Assembly (NCBI GenBank): GCA_028023455.1
Contig: JAQFVV010006306.1
Coordinates: 2,757,001 to 2,821,000 of the forward strand
DNA: 64,000 nt
Direction of reading: 5' to 3'
Source: Epiperipatus broadwayi
Lineage: Eukaryota > Onychophora > Udeonychophora > Euonychophora > Peripatidae
Positions 33,330 to 42,878 of the stretch are shown piece by piece (the first letter of the stretch is position 1; each line of letters opens with the position of its first letter). The position numbers and the translations under genes are program-made. Below the pieces are notes generated by a model that was given only the letters and a program-made list of their open reading frames with translations, was not told where the DNA came from and did no database searches.

Positions 33330-33775
33330 TGTTAACCTAATTTGCACGGAAGATTTGCTTTTATTATTGTCACTTGTTTATTTAAATAAATAATCACATG
33401 ATGCTATTTGGACATTCAAGTTATGTGCTAAGCACATGTTCATTTATTGATTAAACTGGAGGGGGGGGTGACTTAGAATCAATCTAGGAACATTTAACTT
33501 TTGAATAAGTAACAACATAGCAGTTAACTGCACTGTTTTGATTGATTAATTATTGTTCTAATTCTATATTATTATTATTATTATTAAAAAATAGAACAAC
33601 CTAGATGTAAACTATGAAACAGTTAGTCAATTATTTATTTGTTTATTATATATTTAATAAATTAAAATTATTACATACTAAATAAGTTCAAATGTATGAC
33701 ATTATGTTTTGAGTATCTATATATTAATAGTGGTATTGAAATATTTAGTCTAGTAATTAAGCTAAAATAAAGTGT
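33330..33775. other. AT-rich spacer
   Basis: A G run near 33462 and an ATT microsatellite near 33570. Nothing else recognised. Confidence 0.35.
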
Positions 33776-34050
33776 TTACATATTGGACTATTTCCATTAT
33801 CTAATATGAGTATTGAATGTCTTAGAAAAAATTAACTTTTTTTAAATATTCCAAATGCATTCAACTGTTAGTAATAGCACATCAAACAGGATATGCACAA
33901 TGTTTCGATATTGTTCTCCCCTCATCTTCAGGTGTTGCTGGCCTGACCAGTGACAGTACTAGCCTGGGAATAGAACCTGGACCCTTAGATTCTTGAGTAT
34001 TGAATTTTTTAAGGTAACACTGTAACCAACTGAGCCATCTTGCCAAAGGC
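33776..34050 (-). repeat. family A repeat, copy 5
   Basis: Minus-orientation copy without the expanded minisatellite. It shows the full tRNA-like head: on the minus strand GGCAAGATGGCTCAGTTGG, with a perfect A box TGGCTCAGTTGG, then the B box, the ACCTGAAGATGAGGGG hairpin and the tail. Confidence 0.85.
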
Positions 34051-34084
34051 AACAGACAGTAGAAATTTCATATACTTATCTATG

Positions 34085-34345
34085 AGATTCCTCCTGATTT
34101 CTCCACTTTTTCTTAAGAGCAGACTTGATTAGTGGTTTCCATACATTATGTATAATCACACTAGGTTAACTTATGGGATAGTTTGCTATTGTCATGTGAA
34201 CAGCTTCTTTAAATTTTCTTTTTGTACCTTTTCTTCTCTATCCAGTATTATTGTGTTTTCCGAATTGAACATATGTTCATTGATACATACATGGTCAGTT
34301 ACCTTAGGCATATCTGTTTTCTCACTTTTAATCATCAGTGGATGA
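34085..34345 (-). pseudogene. Penelope-like element, GIY-YIG C-terminal fragment
   Basis: Minus strand reads VTDHVCINEHMFNSENTIIL, DREEKVQKENLKKLFT, followed after stops by VWKPLIKSALKKKWRNQE. The pattern (DHV-x-N-H-F-(x)-NT-IL-E---KK-LKE) matches the C-terminal part of the GIY-YIG endonuclease domain that ends PLE proteins, where the usual form is AEH-H--D----ILD-E-----R--KE. No reverse transcriptase part is adjacent. A second PLE, from another part of the protein, is at 61430-63240. Confidence 0.6.
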
Positions 34346-35429
34346 CTGGTCTCATGTTTATATGTACATATATTTAGAATATTATAAAAGTATTACATCT
34401 GGAAATGTATGGAAATATATTCCACTGAACTTAATGGATTGCAGATTAAATCTAATAAGATTTTGAGTCTACAGATTGTGCTGTTTTTGAGAAAGGCTAT
34501 AGTTTTTTTTAATAATATTGGACAAAAACAAGAAATAGAAAGTTGAAAGAGATAAAAGAGGAGAGGCAACTCAAGCAGATAATGAACCTAGCTGGCCAAT
34601 CTTCTCTAGAACTCCAAATGTCAAAGAACTACTAAACTAGAAGATAGCATTAACCACTCATACGTCGTACAATAGTTTATGTCTCAGTGCCATCGACCAT
34701 TAGATATTTAAAAGCGGATCAAGAGCTCATTACAAGCCATATAAGTCTACATTATTATTTTGATGTCTTAGGGGCTGAACTGTTGTAAATAAGAATACAT
34801 ATAAGTTTGAGAATATAATATCTTACATAATATCAATTAGTATCTCAAATGCTATTGTAATAAATGGTAAAAATGCATTTGTTCAATCTATCTTAATTTT
34901 AGTTTTGTATTTATTTATGTATATATTGTTTGTGTATGTATACTTATTTCATCTATCACAATTTGCAGATCCAGCAATATAATTGACATAATTAAATTGA
35001 CATTTATAGTGATGCAACTAATTATTATAACAATATGTCATCTATACCTCAAGTATGCATTAACGAATTCAATATGGATAATCCTAAGGATTGGCCTTTG
35101 TATGCCGAAAAGGATATAACAATTGTTTCCTATAATTGTTACTATGTATCACATTATAAAATAGCATTATTTTATTATGTCTGTCAAATGATCATTCCAA
35201 CAATTAAAAAGTTACATTAATTGAAAGGGCCTAATAAATTTTAATATATAGCGCATGTGTTGTGGGCAGTCTAAATAAATATTTTAGCCATACCTGTCTA
35301 AACGTATTTGATTGCATTTCTGCAATAGAAGTCAATAGAGGAAGAGACTTAAGGAATTAAATCTTCACTACAGGGCTTATCTGAGAATATTATTGATGAA
35401 ATGTTTTTAGACAAAGCTCATTTTAGTTT
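34346..35429. other. AT-rich spacer, nothing recognised
   Basis: A 61-codon frame at 35035 has no recognisable motif. Confidence 0.35.
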
Positions 35430-35531
35430 TCATATGTCATAATATTGTCCGGGAGGCAAACCCACAACCGTCTGCAACCAACTACTTGCTTGCAAGGTGA
35501 CTGTGATGATCCCTTGGCTAAAAGCTCTTTT
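35430..35531 (-). mobile_element. tRNA-like short SINE, Ala-type variant, copy 2
   Basis: Diverged minus-strand relative of the 31309 element: plus strand ATATGTCATAATATTGTCC at the 3' end, CTTGCTTGCAAGG at the anticodon arm, CCCTTGGCTAAAAGCTC at the head. Confidence 0.65.
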
Positions 35532-35545
35532 AAAGCAAATGTTAT

Positions 35546-35764
35546 ATGATAAGCTTAGGCAACATTTGCTTAATATTAGTGATTTGTTTTAGTGAAGCTA
35601 TTGAGCATGAAAAAACCTGTGAAGTATTTAAAGGTCATGCAAAGGAGTTTAAAGAACTATGTGTAGTAAAATCTAGTCAAGCTGTTAAGTTATGCATAAA
35701 AATGAACCTCAAAGTAGTAAAAAGACTAGTCACAGAAGCTGGTAATAAAATATTGCTGCCGTAA
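35546..35764 (+). CDS. weak candidate exon, unidentified
   Basis: Frame with protein-like composition, SEAIEHEKTCEVFKGHAKEF and VKLCIKMNLKVVKRLV among its segments, preceded by TTTGTTTTAG, which could be a splice acceptor. After the stop another segment in a different frame reads DIWSEIVNEKMNGE. I do not recognise a family; a decayed gene is as likely as an exon. Confidence 0.15.
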   Translation: MISLGNICLILVICFSEAIEHEKTCEVFKGHAKEFKELCVVKSSQAVKLCIKMNLKVVKRLVTEAGNKILLP

Positions 35765-36998
35765 AATCAGGACATCTGGTCTGAAATTGTAAATGAAAAA
35801 ATGAATGGTGAATAAATGTGGAGAAGTAGGTCCTTCAGCAGACACAATAGGACTGAGTAGAACTCTTATTGAGAGTATAGAACCAAGAAGAGATTTTTAA
35901 ATATATATATCTATTGTAACAGAATTTTCAGTTACAGATCAAGATGATAATTAAATATCCCTAATCTTTCTGTACACACATATATAAAGAGGCCGCACAT
36001 TGATGATAAATAGTTCTGATCAAAATTTTATTTTATTTTTTATTATTGTCACTCTGTGTTTTAATTTGGTCATCGGAAGATGTATATGCTAACCTGGACA
36101 CTATTAGCAACTATTGATTACATTTGAAAAGTTTAAATAAAATTATGAGTTTTTCTAAAAGATATTTAATAATTAATAATTAGAATATAGAATTAGTCTA
36201 GTATTTATTTACAAATTGTATGCATACTTTTTTTTTTCTAGTATTTAAACATAAAATCTATTTTTCAACGTTATTAAATGACATTAACTATTCATTACAC
36301 TGCTGCCATTTATTTAAAGTTAGCGAATTGATTTTTGTTCTAAAAATGGGTCTTTCAAGTTTTTACTTATTTCTTCAATTTATACAAAATATATATATAA
36401 AATTTTGGTTATTTGAATTCATAACTGGTGGGTTTTATCTCAGAATGCCTTTTCACAGTGTTCTGTGTTAAATTTAGCAAGGTTATTATTAAATAAAACT
36501 TGTCGTTTTTAAATTATGTCTAAAAGGATGTCGTATAGGGTGGCATACTAATGACAAAATGATGAATAAAGAAAATGGAAGTAATCTTTTTAATAACTAA
36601 GATAAGTTTTAAAATTCTGATAAGATGATTGTTATTACATAATGGGACCAAGTAAAAGAGGATGTAGGACTTCTAATCACTATTAAATAATGTTATGGTG
36701 GAGCCATGGTATCTGCATAGTTTGTTTCAAAGTGTACATTCTACATTTTATATAATAGTTCGTGGTTTGTTGATAAGTTGTGATTAAGAACATTAATATT
36801 TCTAAATTACATATGTCCAGTACTTTTCAACCTGTGCATGTAGCTATTAATAATAAATTAAGGAAGCATATTTGCATGTACATTAACTGAGTATGTTCAC
36901 TCATTCACATTCATTCTAAAAATAACAAATTTACTATTTTTTTATTTTTAAATAAATTCAACTTTCATTGCAATTAAACATGATCTCTGTGAAATATT
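35765..36998. other. AT-rich spacer, nothing recognised
   Basis: No protein-like frame or repeat-family match recognised. Confidence 0.35.
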
Positions 36999-37400
36999 AC
37001 CAAATTCACTACTTCCTTTATTTTAATGTAATATCTTACATAAACACAATTTATTTTATTAATTTTATTGTTTACATTCTTTATGGTATTAATTCTATAG
37101 TTATGTATTTTATTTTATTTTGTTCATATCATAGTTCTGAAGAAGACTGCAGGGCAGTTGAAACATAAGATTATATATGCATATATGTCAATAAAAGGTT
37201 TAATATAAGATTATATATGCATATATGTCAATAAAAGGTTTTTTTTTCTAAAAAGTGTCAAAGCAGGATGGAAAATTAAGATAAAAATGACTCTGAAGAA
37301 GACTGCAGGATAGTCGAAATGTAGGATTGTATATGCATATATGTACAATAAAAGGTTTTTGCTAAAAAATGTTCAAAGTAGAGTAGATAAATTGTGTCTA
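36999..37400 (+). repeat. family D repeats, tandem
   Basis: Two hairpin motifs, 37137 and 37293 (156 bp apart), each CTGAAGAAGACTGCAGG then a complementary arm and GAAA, followed by TATATATGCATATATGT and CAATAAAAGGTTT. The stretch from ATATAAGATTATATATG is also tandemly duplicated (37168 and 37202). Confidence 0.75.
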
Positions 37401-37914
37401 TGATTTCTGTGATATTCTTTTTTTCAATGACTTTTTAGCAGTCTTATTATCGGCAAACTATGGTTTTTCTAGTTGTTTGGATGTTTTTAAGTCTCTATCA
37501 ATTTTGGAATTTATTCACTCATTTCAGATTATCATTTAAACTTTAAGTTTTCTGATGCAATATAAGAATGATTTACCTTCTTTCTTCTTGTTTAAGAGAG
37601 GTGCTTAACAAATTTTTTTTAAATTTCGTAAAACTTTTACCGTTTACGTTTAAAAACATGTTTATGTGAAATACTGCAAGAGAAATCAAAGAATAAAATG
37701 TATATGCGTTTAATGGTAACTGAAGGTGTTGTAATAAACATGATCACATATGGCATGCTGAGATGAAAAATAGTTATTGTCTTATTGTAAAATTTATATA
37801 AATGTTAATATTTTTTATTTTTGTTTACTTAACACTTGGTTATTTTTTGGGATAGTATATAATTGAAGTTGTGTGTATTAATATAGTGGATATCATTGTT
37901 TCATTGTTTTTCCA
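37401..37914. other. AT-rich spacer, nothing recognised
   Basis: No frame, repeat or RNA gene recognised. Confidence 0.35.
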
Positions 37915-38210
37915 ATATTATTGCCATGCCCATGTTGACCTCAAGTCACTCTGACCCCTCATGTATAGGACCTTATTCATTTAAATACATAAAAGAGGGA
38001 TGGGCAGGATACAAGCTTGATGTGCAAACATTTGAAAAACAAGGTACTCCTCACAAACCTGGAGCTTAATTGTAAGTATAGGGGACTTGAACTCAGATTT
38101 TCAAGCACCCTTCAACTATCTGCACTATCTCATACAAGTCTCCTATACTTACAATTAAGTTCCAGGTTTGTGAGGAGTGCCTGGTTTTCAAATGTTTTTC
38201 ATTGTTTTTT
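37915..38210 (-). repeat. family E fragment ending in a hairpin
   Basis: CCCATGTTGACCTCAAGTC to GAGGGATGGGCAGGATAC matches the part of family E after its tRNA-like tail, in minus orientation. It runs into a hairpin (38026-38196) with arms of about 60 bp whose loop holds the tRNA-like GGGGACTTGAACTCAGA block. The hammerhead part is missing. Confidence 0.65.
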
Positions 38211-38761
38211 CTACTTATTTAATAATTATTTGTAAAAAAGTATTAATAGTAATTTTGACAGTAATTGCAATGAAAGGGTTAAATATTCTACATGTATTTA
38301 TTCATTATAGGATTATTTTATGAAGTGCTGGCTTTTAATACAAACAGATTATTAGATTGTGAACTCTTTCAGTAAAGTCATTCTGTTACATGCATGAAAA
38401 GTTACTATAAATTGATTTTAATTCAGCACAATGTATGCATTTTTCCAAAAGATCTTGGATTATACAAGATTATAATAAGTTAATTGGCAGTTTAATCTAC
38501 CTAAAGGTAAGATAAAATACCGATGTTTAACTATCACTAAGAAAATGTTTATTGAATTTTTTTTCCTCCTTCATAGTAATACTTTGTTTACAATTTTTAG
38601 ATATAAAAATCGTTGCTACTTGTGTAAATAGAAGGAAAGTTACTATTCATATCAAATTTAATCAAAAACAATCTATAATATACAAATTCTAAAATCAAAA
38701 CCACCTCCTTGGGTTTTGGCCCTAAGTCAATATTTGCTCCACAGTTACATTTCATTTACTT
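38211..38761. other. AT-rich spacer, nothing recognised
   Basis: No frame, repeat or RNA gene recognised. Confidence 0.35.
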
Positions 38762-39132
38762 AATGTTTTTCTGAAGGTTTGTGATGATGGTGTTCTAGCT
38801 GTATTTTTATATTGGACTATTTCCATCATCTAATATGTGTGTTGAATGTCTTTAGAAAAGTTTAATTTTATTTAAATATTCCAAATGCATTCTACTGTTA
38901 GTAATATCACAACAAACTGTTAGAAATATCACAGCAAACAGGTGAGTATATACACCAACTGTTATTAATGTCACAGCAAACAGGTTTGCATATGCACAAC
39001 ATTTCGAGAGGTATTTTTCTCCCTCTTCTTCAGGTGTTGCTGGCCTGACCAGTGACAGTACTAGCATGGGATTCAAACCTGGGTCCTTAGATTCTTGTTT
39101 ATTAAATTTTAAGGTAACACTCTAATCAACTG
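38762..39132 (-). repeat. family A repeat, copy 6, left arm of a head-to-head pair
   Basis: Full tail-to-head copy in minus orientation: GTTTTTCTGAAGGTTTGTG at the outer end, CACAGCAAACA minisatellite, the CTGAAGAAG hairpin at 38994-39040, B box (plus strand GGATTCAAACC) and truncated head. Confidence 0.85.
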
Positions 39133-39545
39133 ATGGCAGGATGGTTCAGTTGGTTAGAGCATTACCTTAAAATTCAATAATCAAGAATCTAAGGACTCGG
39201 GTCCGAATCCCATGATAGTACTGTCACTGGTCAAGCCAGCATCACCTGAAGAAGAGGGGAGAAAAATACCTCTCGAAATGTTGTGCATATACTAACCTGT
39301 TTGCTGTAATATTACTAACAGTTGTTTGCTGTGATATTACTAACAGTTGGTGCATATACTAACCTGTTTGCTGTGATATTACTAACAGTTGTTTGCTGTG
39401 GTATTACTAACAGTTGGTGCATATACTAACCTGTTTGCTGTGCAGTTGAATGCATTTGGAATATTTAAATAAAATTAAACTTTTCTAAAGACATTCAACA
39501 CACATATTAGATGATGGAAATAGTCCAATATAAAAATACAATTTC
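39133..39545 (+). repeat. family A repeat, copy 7, right arm of a head-to-head pair
   Basis: Begins with the tRNA-like head GATGGTTCAGTTGGTTAGAG, B box GGTCCGAATCC, hairpin CACCTGAAGAAGAGG/CCTCTCGAAATGTTGTG at 39239-39284, CTGTGATATTACTAACAGTT minisatellite, tail AGATGATGGAAATAGTCC. With copy 6 it makes a 780-bp palindrome with the heads in the middle. Confidence 0.85.
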
Positions 39546-41034
39546 ATTCATTTGTTTCTTAGATGGTTTTCTCTCCGCAAACGGTATAATACTTACTACC
39601 AGAATTAGACATTCTGCTTATATAATATAGAGCAGTATATTTATTAATAAAATCTGCAACTATAGTTGTATAAGGATTAGGGTGGTGTATTGCTTTCATT
39701 AGGGATTTGTATTTGCGATGATTTTGGTCATTTTGCAACTGTATGTATATATCGATACTACTATATATATAATTAATAAGTTGAACATTACATTCCTTTA
39801 AATAAGTAGTATTTCCCATTTGTTATTATCGTTTATAAACTTAACCTAAACACTATAAATTATATAAGATAAAATTATCTTTAAATACTTCTCTTCTGGG
39901 CAAAGGCCTCTACAGGTGCCTCTGTAGAATAACAGTGAAGAAAACTTTGCTTACTAGGTCAGGTGACAAGAATTTGAGTTTTTTTTTTTTTGTCTTACTC
40001 TAATGAAGAATGTATGCTATGTGTGTGTGTGTGTTGTATATATTATATTTAATAAATTTCAACTAGTGTCATCGTGTGTGATCGATCTTTGAGAAATGTT
40101 TTAATTCTGATAGATTTTTTTGGCAATAAACGTCAAACAAGCAACAAGAAAATGCTTGATTATGATATTTGAAACGTTTGTTAAAATTCCGATAGATCTT
40201 TTGGGTAATAAATATTATGACGAAGCATTAAGAAGATGTTTCATCATCATCGATAATGATACTATTATAATTTGTACATATATCTGCAGTTCACGTAGAA
40301 TTGATTTTAGAACACAAATAGTTAGAACTCTGCAGTTTAAATTATTACTCAACTTTATTTGAAAAATAAAATTATACTGCATTCTAATTAAAAAACTGAA
40401 AACTTTTATATTTGCAATTATATATTTAATTATTCATGCATTTATACTCTTTCTCTGGGATTATATATTGAATTAATTGTTTTTCGAGTTTATATCAAGC
40501 CTTTGACTGGATTCATTCATTCTTATAATGAAGCCAATTAACTGCTGAAAACATTTGAATTTCTGTAAGATTTTTGTCTCCGCCTTTTTGAAGAAAATCC
40601 AAACATTTTTATGCTTATATAAACGGTTAATTTTTATCTCTATAAGCAATTCTTGCTTTGATTCTGTATATTTATGTGTGCATTGAAAGAAGTTAGACAT
40701 TTAAATCTTGGTATTTGTATAAAAAATATCTGAATAAGATTTTAAGACAGATGATATAGAACAATAATATAGCTACTAAGTTGCAAGAAAGGAAAGCTCA
40801 TTCAAGAAAAGAGTTCATAAACTCAATCTATTTTCACCATGCTTTTGGGGTTTTGGTATTGTATTTCCTCACTATTGTCGTGTTAATCTCTCAAGTGCTT
40901 TCACTTCGAACACACACATGGCCTTAATGTACACTCTTTTTTTTTTTTCATATTTTCCTTTCGGTTGTATTTTTTAATGATGTAATAATAAATAATTATA
41001 ACTTTTAAATATCTATTTGAAATGGAAGTAACTA
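39546..41034. other. AT-rich spacer, nothing recognised
   Basis: Frames at 39559 (minus), 40120 (plus) and 40473 (minus) have no recognisable motif. A GT microsatellite lies at about 40021. Confidence 0.35.
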
Positions 41035-41335
41035 TCTCCTATATAACCCAGAGGCAAAACTATCCATACAGTAACGCCACTCAGTGCAAGCCAGAGTTAT
41101 CAGTGGATGCAGGAAGGTTTTGCATAAAATCCCTATCTAATGCCTACTCATCCAATATTCCCAGACTAGTTTCTAGCTTGTGGCCTTCATCAGTGCGAAG
41201 CCTTCCTACATCCATTGATTAATGCACTGAGTGGTGCTATTGTATGGAGAGTTTTGCTTCTGTGTAAACAGCTTGTGTAAGTACAAAGAATGGTGATCTT
41301 GTGATGTTTAGTGGTTTAATCCCATATAACTCAGT
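41035..41335 (-). repeat. family B unit, partial
   Basis: Blocks CAGAGGCAAAACTATCCATA, TTTTGCATAAAATCCC, hammerhead motif, then CCATTGATTAATGCACTGAG and GGAGAGTTTTGC, so both outer ends carry the AAAACTCTCCAT inverted pair seen at 14093. Confidence 0.75.
41158..41199 (-). ncRNA. hammerhead-like motif B-a
   Basis: Minus strand: helix I TTCGCA, core CTGATGA, then A, helix II GGC/GCU around CACAA, GAA, helix III AC/GU around UA, cleavage triplet GUC, helix I TGGGAA (one mismatch). All catalytic-core bases are present; helix II is weak. Confidence 0.65.
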
Positions 41336-41517
41336 GAGAGATAGTTACTTATACTTATAATAATTAAAAAAGCAAGTCATATATAACGTGACATTACTTT
41401 TAATGAGCTTGTAGTTACAAAAATGCACATAGAGAGCGTACCAATAGCTCAAACAAGCTCGTAATTAGCAAGTGCGGTTATGAGAAATATTTAAAATCTC
41501 TATCCAGAACACTCTTA

Positions 41518-41561
41518 TCTCCAGACCATGGTTTCGGGCTTATGGCCCACATCAGTGGAGA
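41518..41561 (-). ncRNA. hammerhead-like motif C1
   Basis: Minus strand: helix I TCTCCA, core CTGATGT, helix II GGGC/GCCC around CAUAA, GAA, helix III ACC/GGU around AU, cleavage triplet GUC, helix I TGGAGA. Every helix is perfectly paired; the one departure from consensus is T at position 9 of the core. Confidence 0.75.
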
Positions 41562-41935
41562 GCTAGAATATTCGGACACTAGACCTAAAATATCAACTCA
41601 AAAAAACCAGCACTTATTTCAAACGTATATTTAAGAAGAAACTCTGAATTTTTCGGACATGAAAATGTCTTTAAATCCAGCTATCTAACTTAAATAGCTA
41701 TATGGGACTGAAATAAATTCAGATCTACCATATTCTAATAGGCTCAGCATAGCCAAAGCCTTAAAGGTAAAATTATAATAATTAAAAAAGCAAGTCATAT
41801 ATAACGTGACATTACTTTTAATGAGCTTGTAGTTACAAAAATGCACATAGAGAGCGTACCAATAGCTCAAACAAGCTCGTAATTAGCAAGTGCGGTTATG
41901 AGAAATATTTAAAATCTCTATCCAGAACACTCTTA

Positions 41936-41979
41936 TCTCCAGACCATGGTTTCGGGCTTATGGCCCACATCAGTGGAGA
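41936..41979 (-). ncRNA. hammerhead-like motif C2
   Basis: Identical to C1, 418 bp further on. Confidence 0.75.
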
Positions 41980-42120
41980 GCTAGAATATTCGGACACTAG
42001 ACCTAAAATATCAACTCAAAAAACCAGCACTTATTTCAAACATATATTTAAGAAGAAACTCTGAATTTTTCGGACATGAAAATGTCTTTAAATCCAGCTA
42101 TCTAACTTAAATAGCTGCTA

Positions 42121-42302
42121 TATGGATCTGATATTTTAGGTCTAGTGTCCGAATATTCTAGCTCTCCACTGACGTGGGCCATAAGCCCGAAACCATGGTC
42201 TGGAGATAAGAGTGTTCTGGATAGAGATTTTAAATATTTCTCATAACCGCACTTGCTAATTACGAGCTTGTTTGAGCTATTGGTACGCTCTCTATGTGCA
42301 TT
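42121..42302 (+). repeat. family C, inverted partial unit
   Basis: Plus-orientation copy facing the tandem pair, from TTTTAGGTCTAGTGTCC to CGCTCTCTATGTGCA, so the locus is a tandem dimer plus a foldback arm. Confidence 0.85.
42163..42206 (+). ncRNA. hammerhead-like motif C3
   Basis: As C1 with the core CTGACGT (position 7 is C, a position that is free in the consensus); all helices are paired. Confidence 0.75.
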
Positions 42303-42647
42303 ATACTTTACTTAATCTTTCTATTTATCTAAGCCAGTCTGAAGTATCTAGGTTTGAAAGCATGAAGCTTTAAATATCTTCACATTTAACTCACTGAGTC
42401 TAAATTACAAACATACAGTGTGAAATCCTATGATTTACTATGCAGTAGTTTTTAGATGTTATAACTTGCAGTAATGTATGTAAATAATATTTATTTTATA
42501 TAAAGCGCAGATAGTTAGTTGAAATTAAATTAAAGGACTGCAAATTTAGCTGTGGTCTTATTTTAAATAACATGGGATGAAATTATGTTTTAATCAATTG
42601 GTACAAAAGGTCATACTCAGATTACAGGTGGTTTTCTTGTTATTTAG
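42303..42647. other. AT-rich spacer, nothing recognised
   Basis: Ends in CTTGTTATTTAG, a possible splice acceptor in front of the next frame. Confidence 0.3.
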
Positions 42648-42878
42648 ATGAAAAGTGAGCATGTTGCCTTTGTTGGATTAGGAATAAGACTCCAATTTTT
42701 GATAACGATTTTCAAACTTTTCATATCCTTATTGAGAAACATTTCTGAAAAGAAACTCTTGTTAAGTCAGAGTAATTTCATCAGCATAGATGAATTTTCT
42801 GCATCTGGAAGATCATTGATGAGTATAATAAATAAAGTAAAGGAGACATCTGATGCCTATGATAGAACATTCTGTTAA
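42648..42878 (+). CDS. weak candidate exon, unidentified
   Basis: Frame of 76 codons with protein-like composition: MKSEHVAFVGLGIRLQFLI, then LFISLLRNISEKKLLLSQS, ending SLMSIINKVKETSDAYDRTF. It begins directly after a T-rich stretch and TTTAG, which would suit a terminal exon, and it contains none of the repeats found elsewhere. I cannot assign a family. It may be chance. Confidence 0.2.
   Translation: MKSEHVAFVGLGIRLQFLITIFKLFISLLRNISEKKLLLSQSNFISIDEFSASGRSLMSIINKVKETSDAYDRTFC

Larger units (their letters stand above)
41356..42120 (-). repeat. family C, two tandem units of 418 bp
   Basis: The unit starting TATAATAATTAAAAAAGC is present twice at a spacing of exactly 418 bp, and the two copies are nearly identical. 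Each carries a hammerhead-like motif on the minus strand at the same place (41518 and 41936). Near-identity implies recent tandem duplication or insertion as a dimer. Confidence 0.9.
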
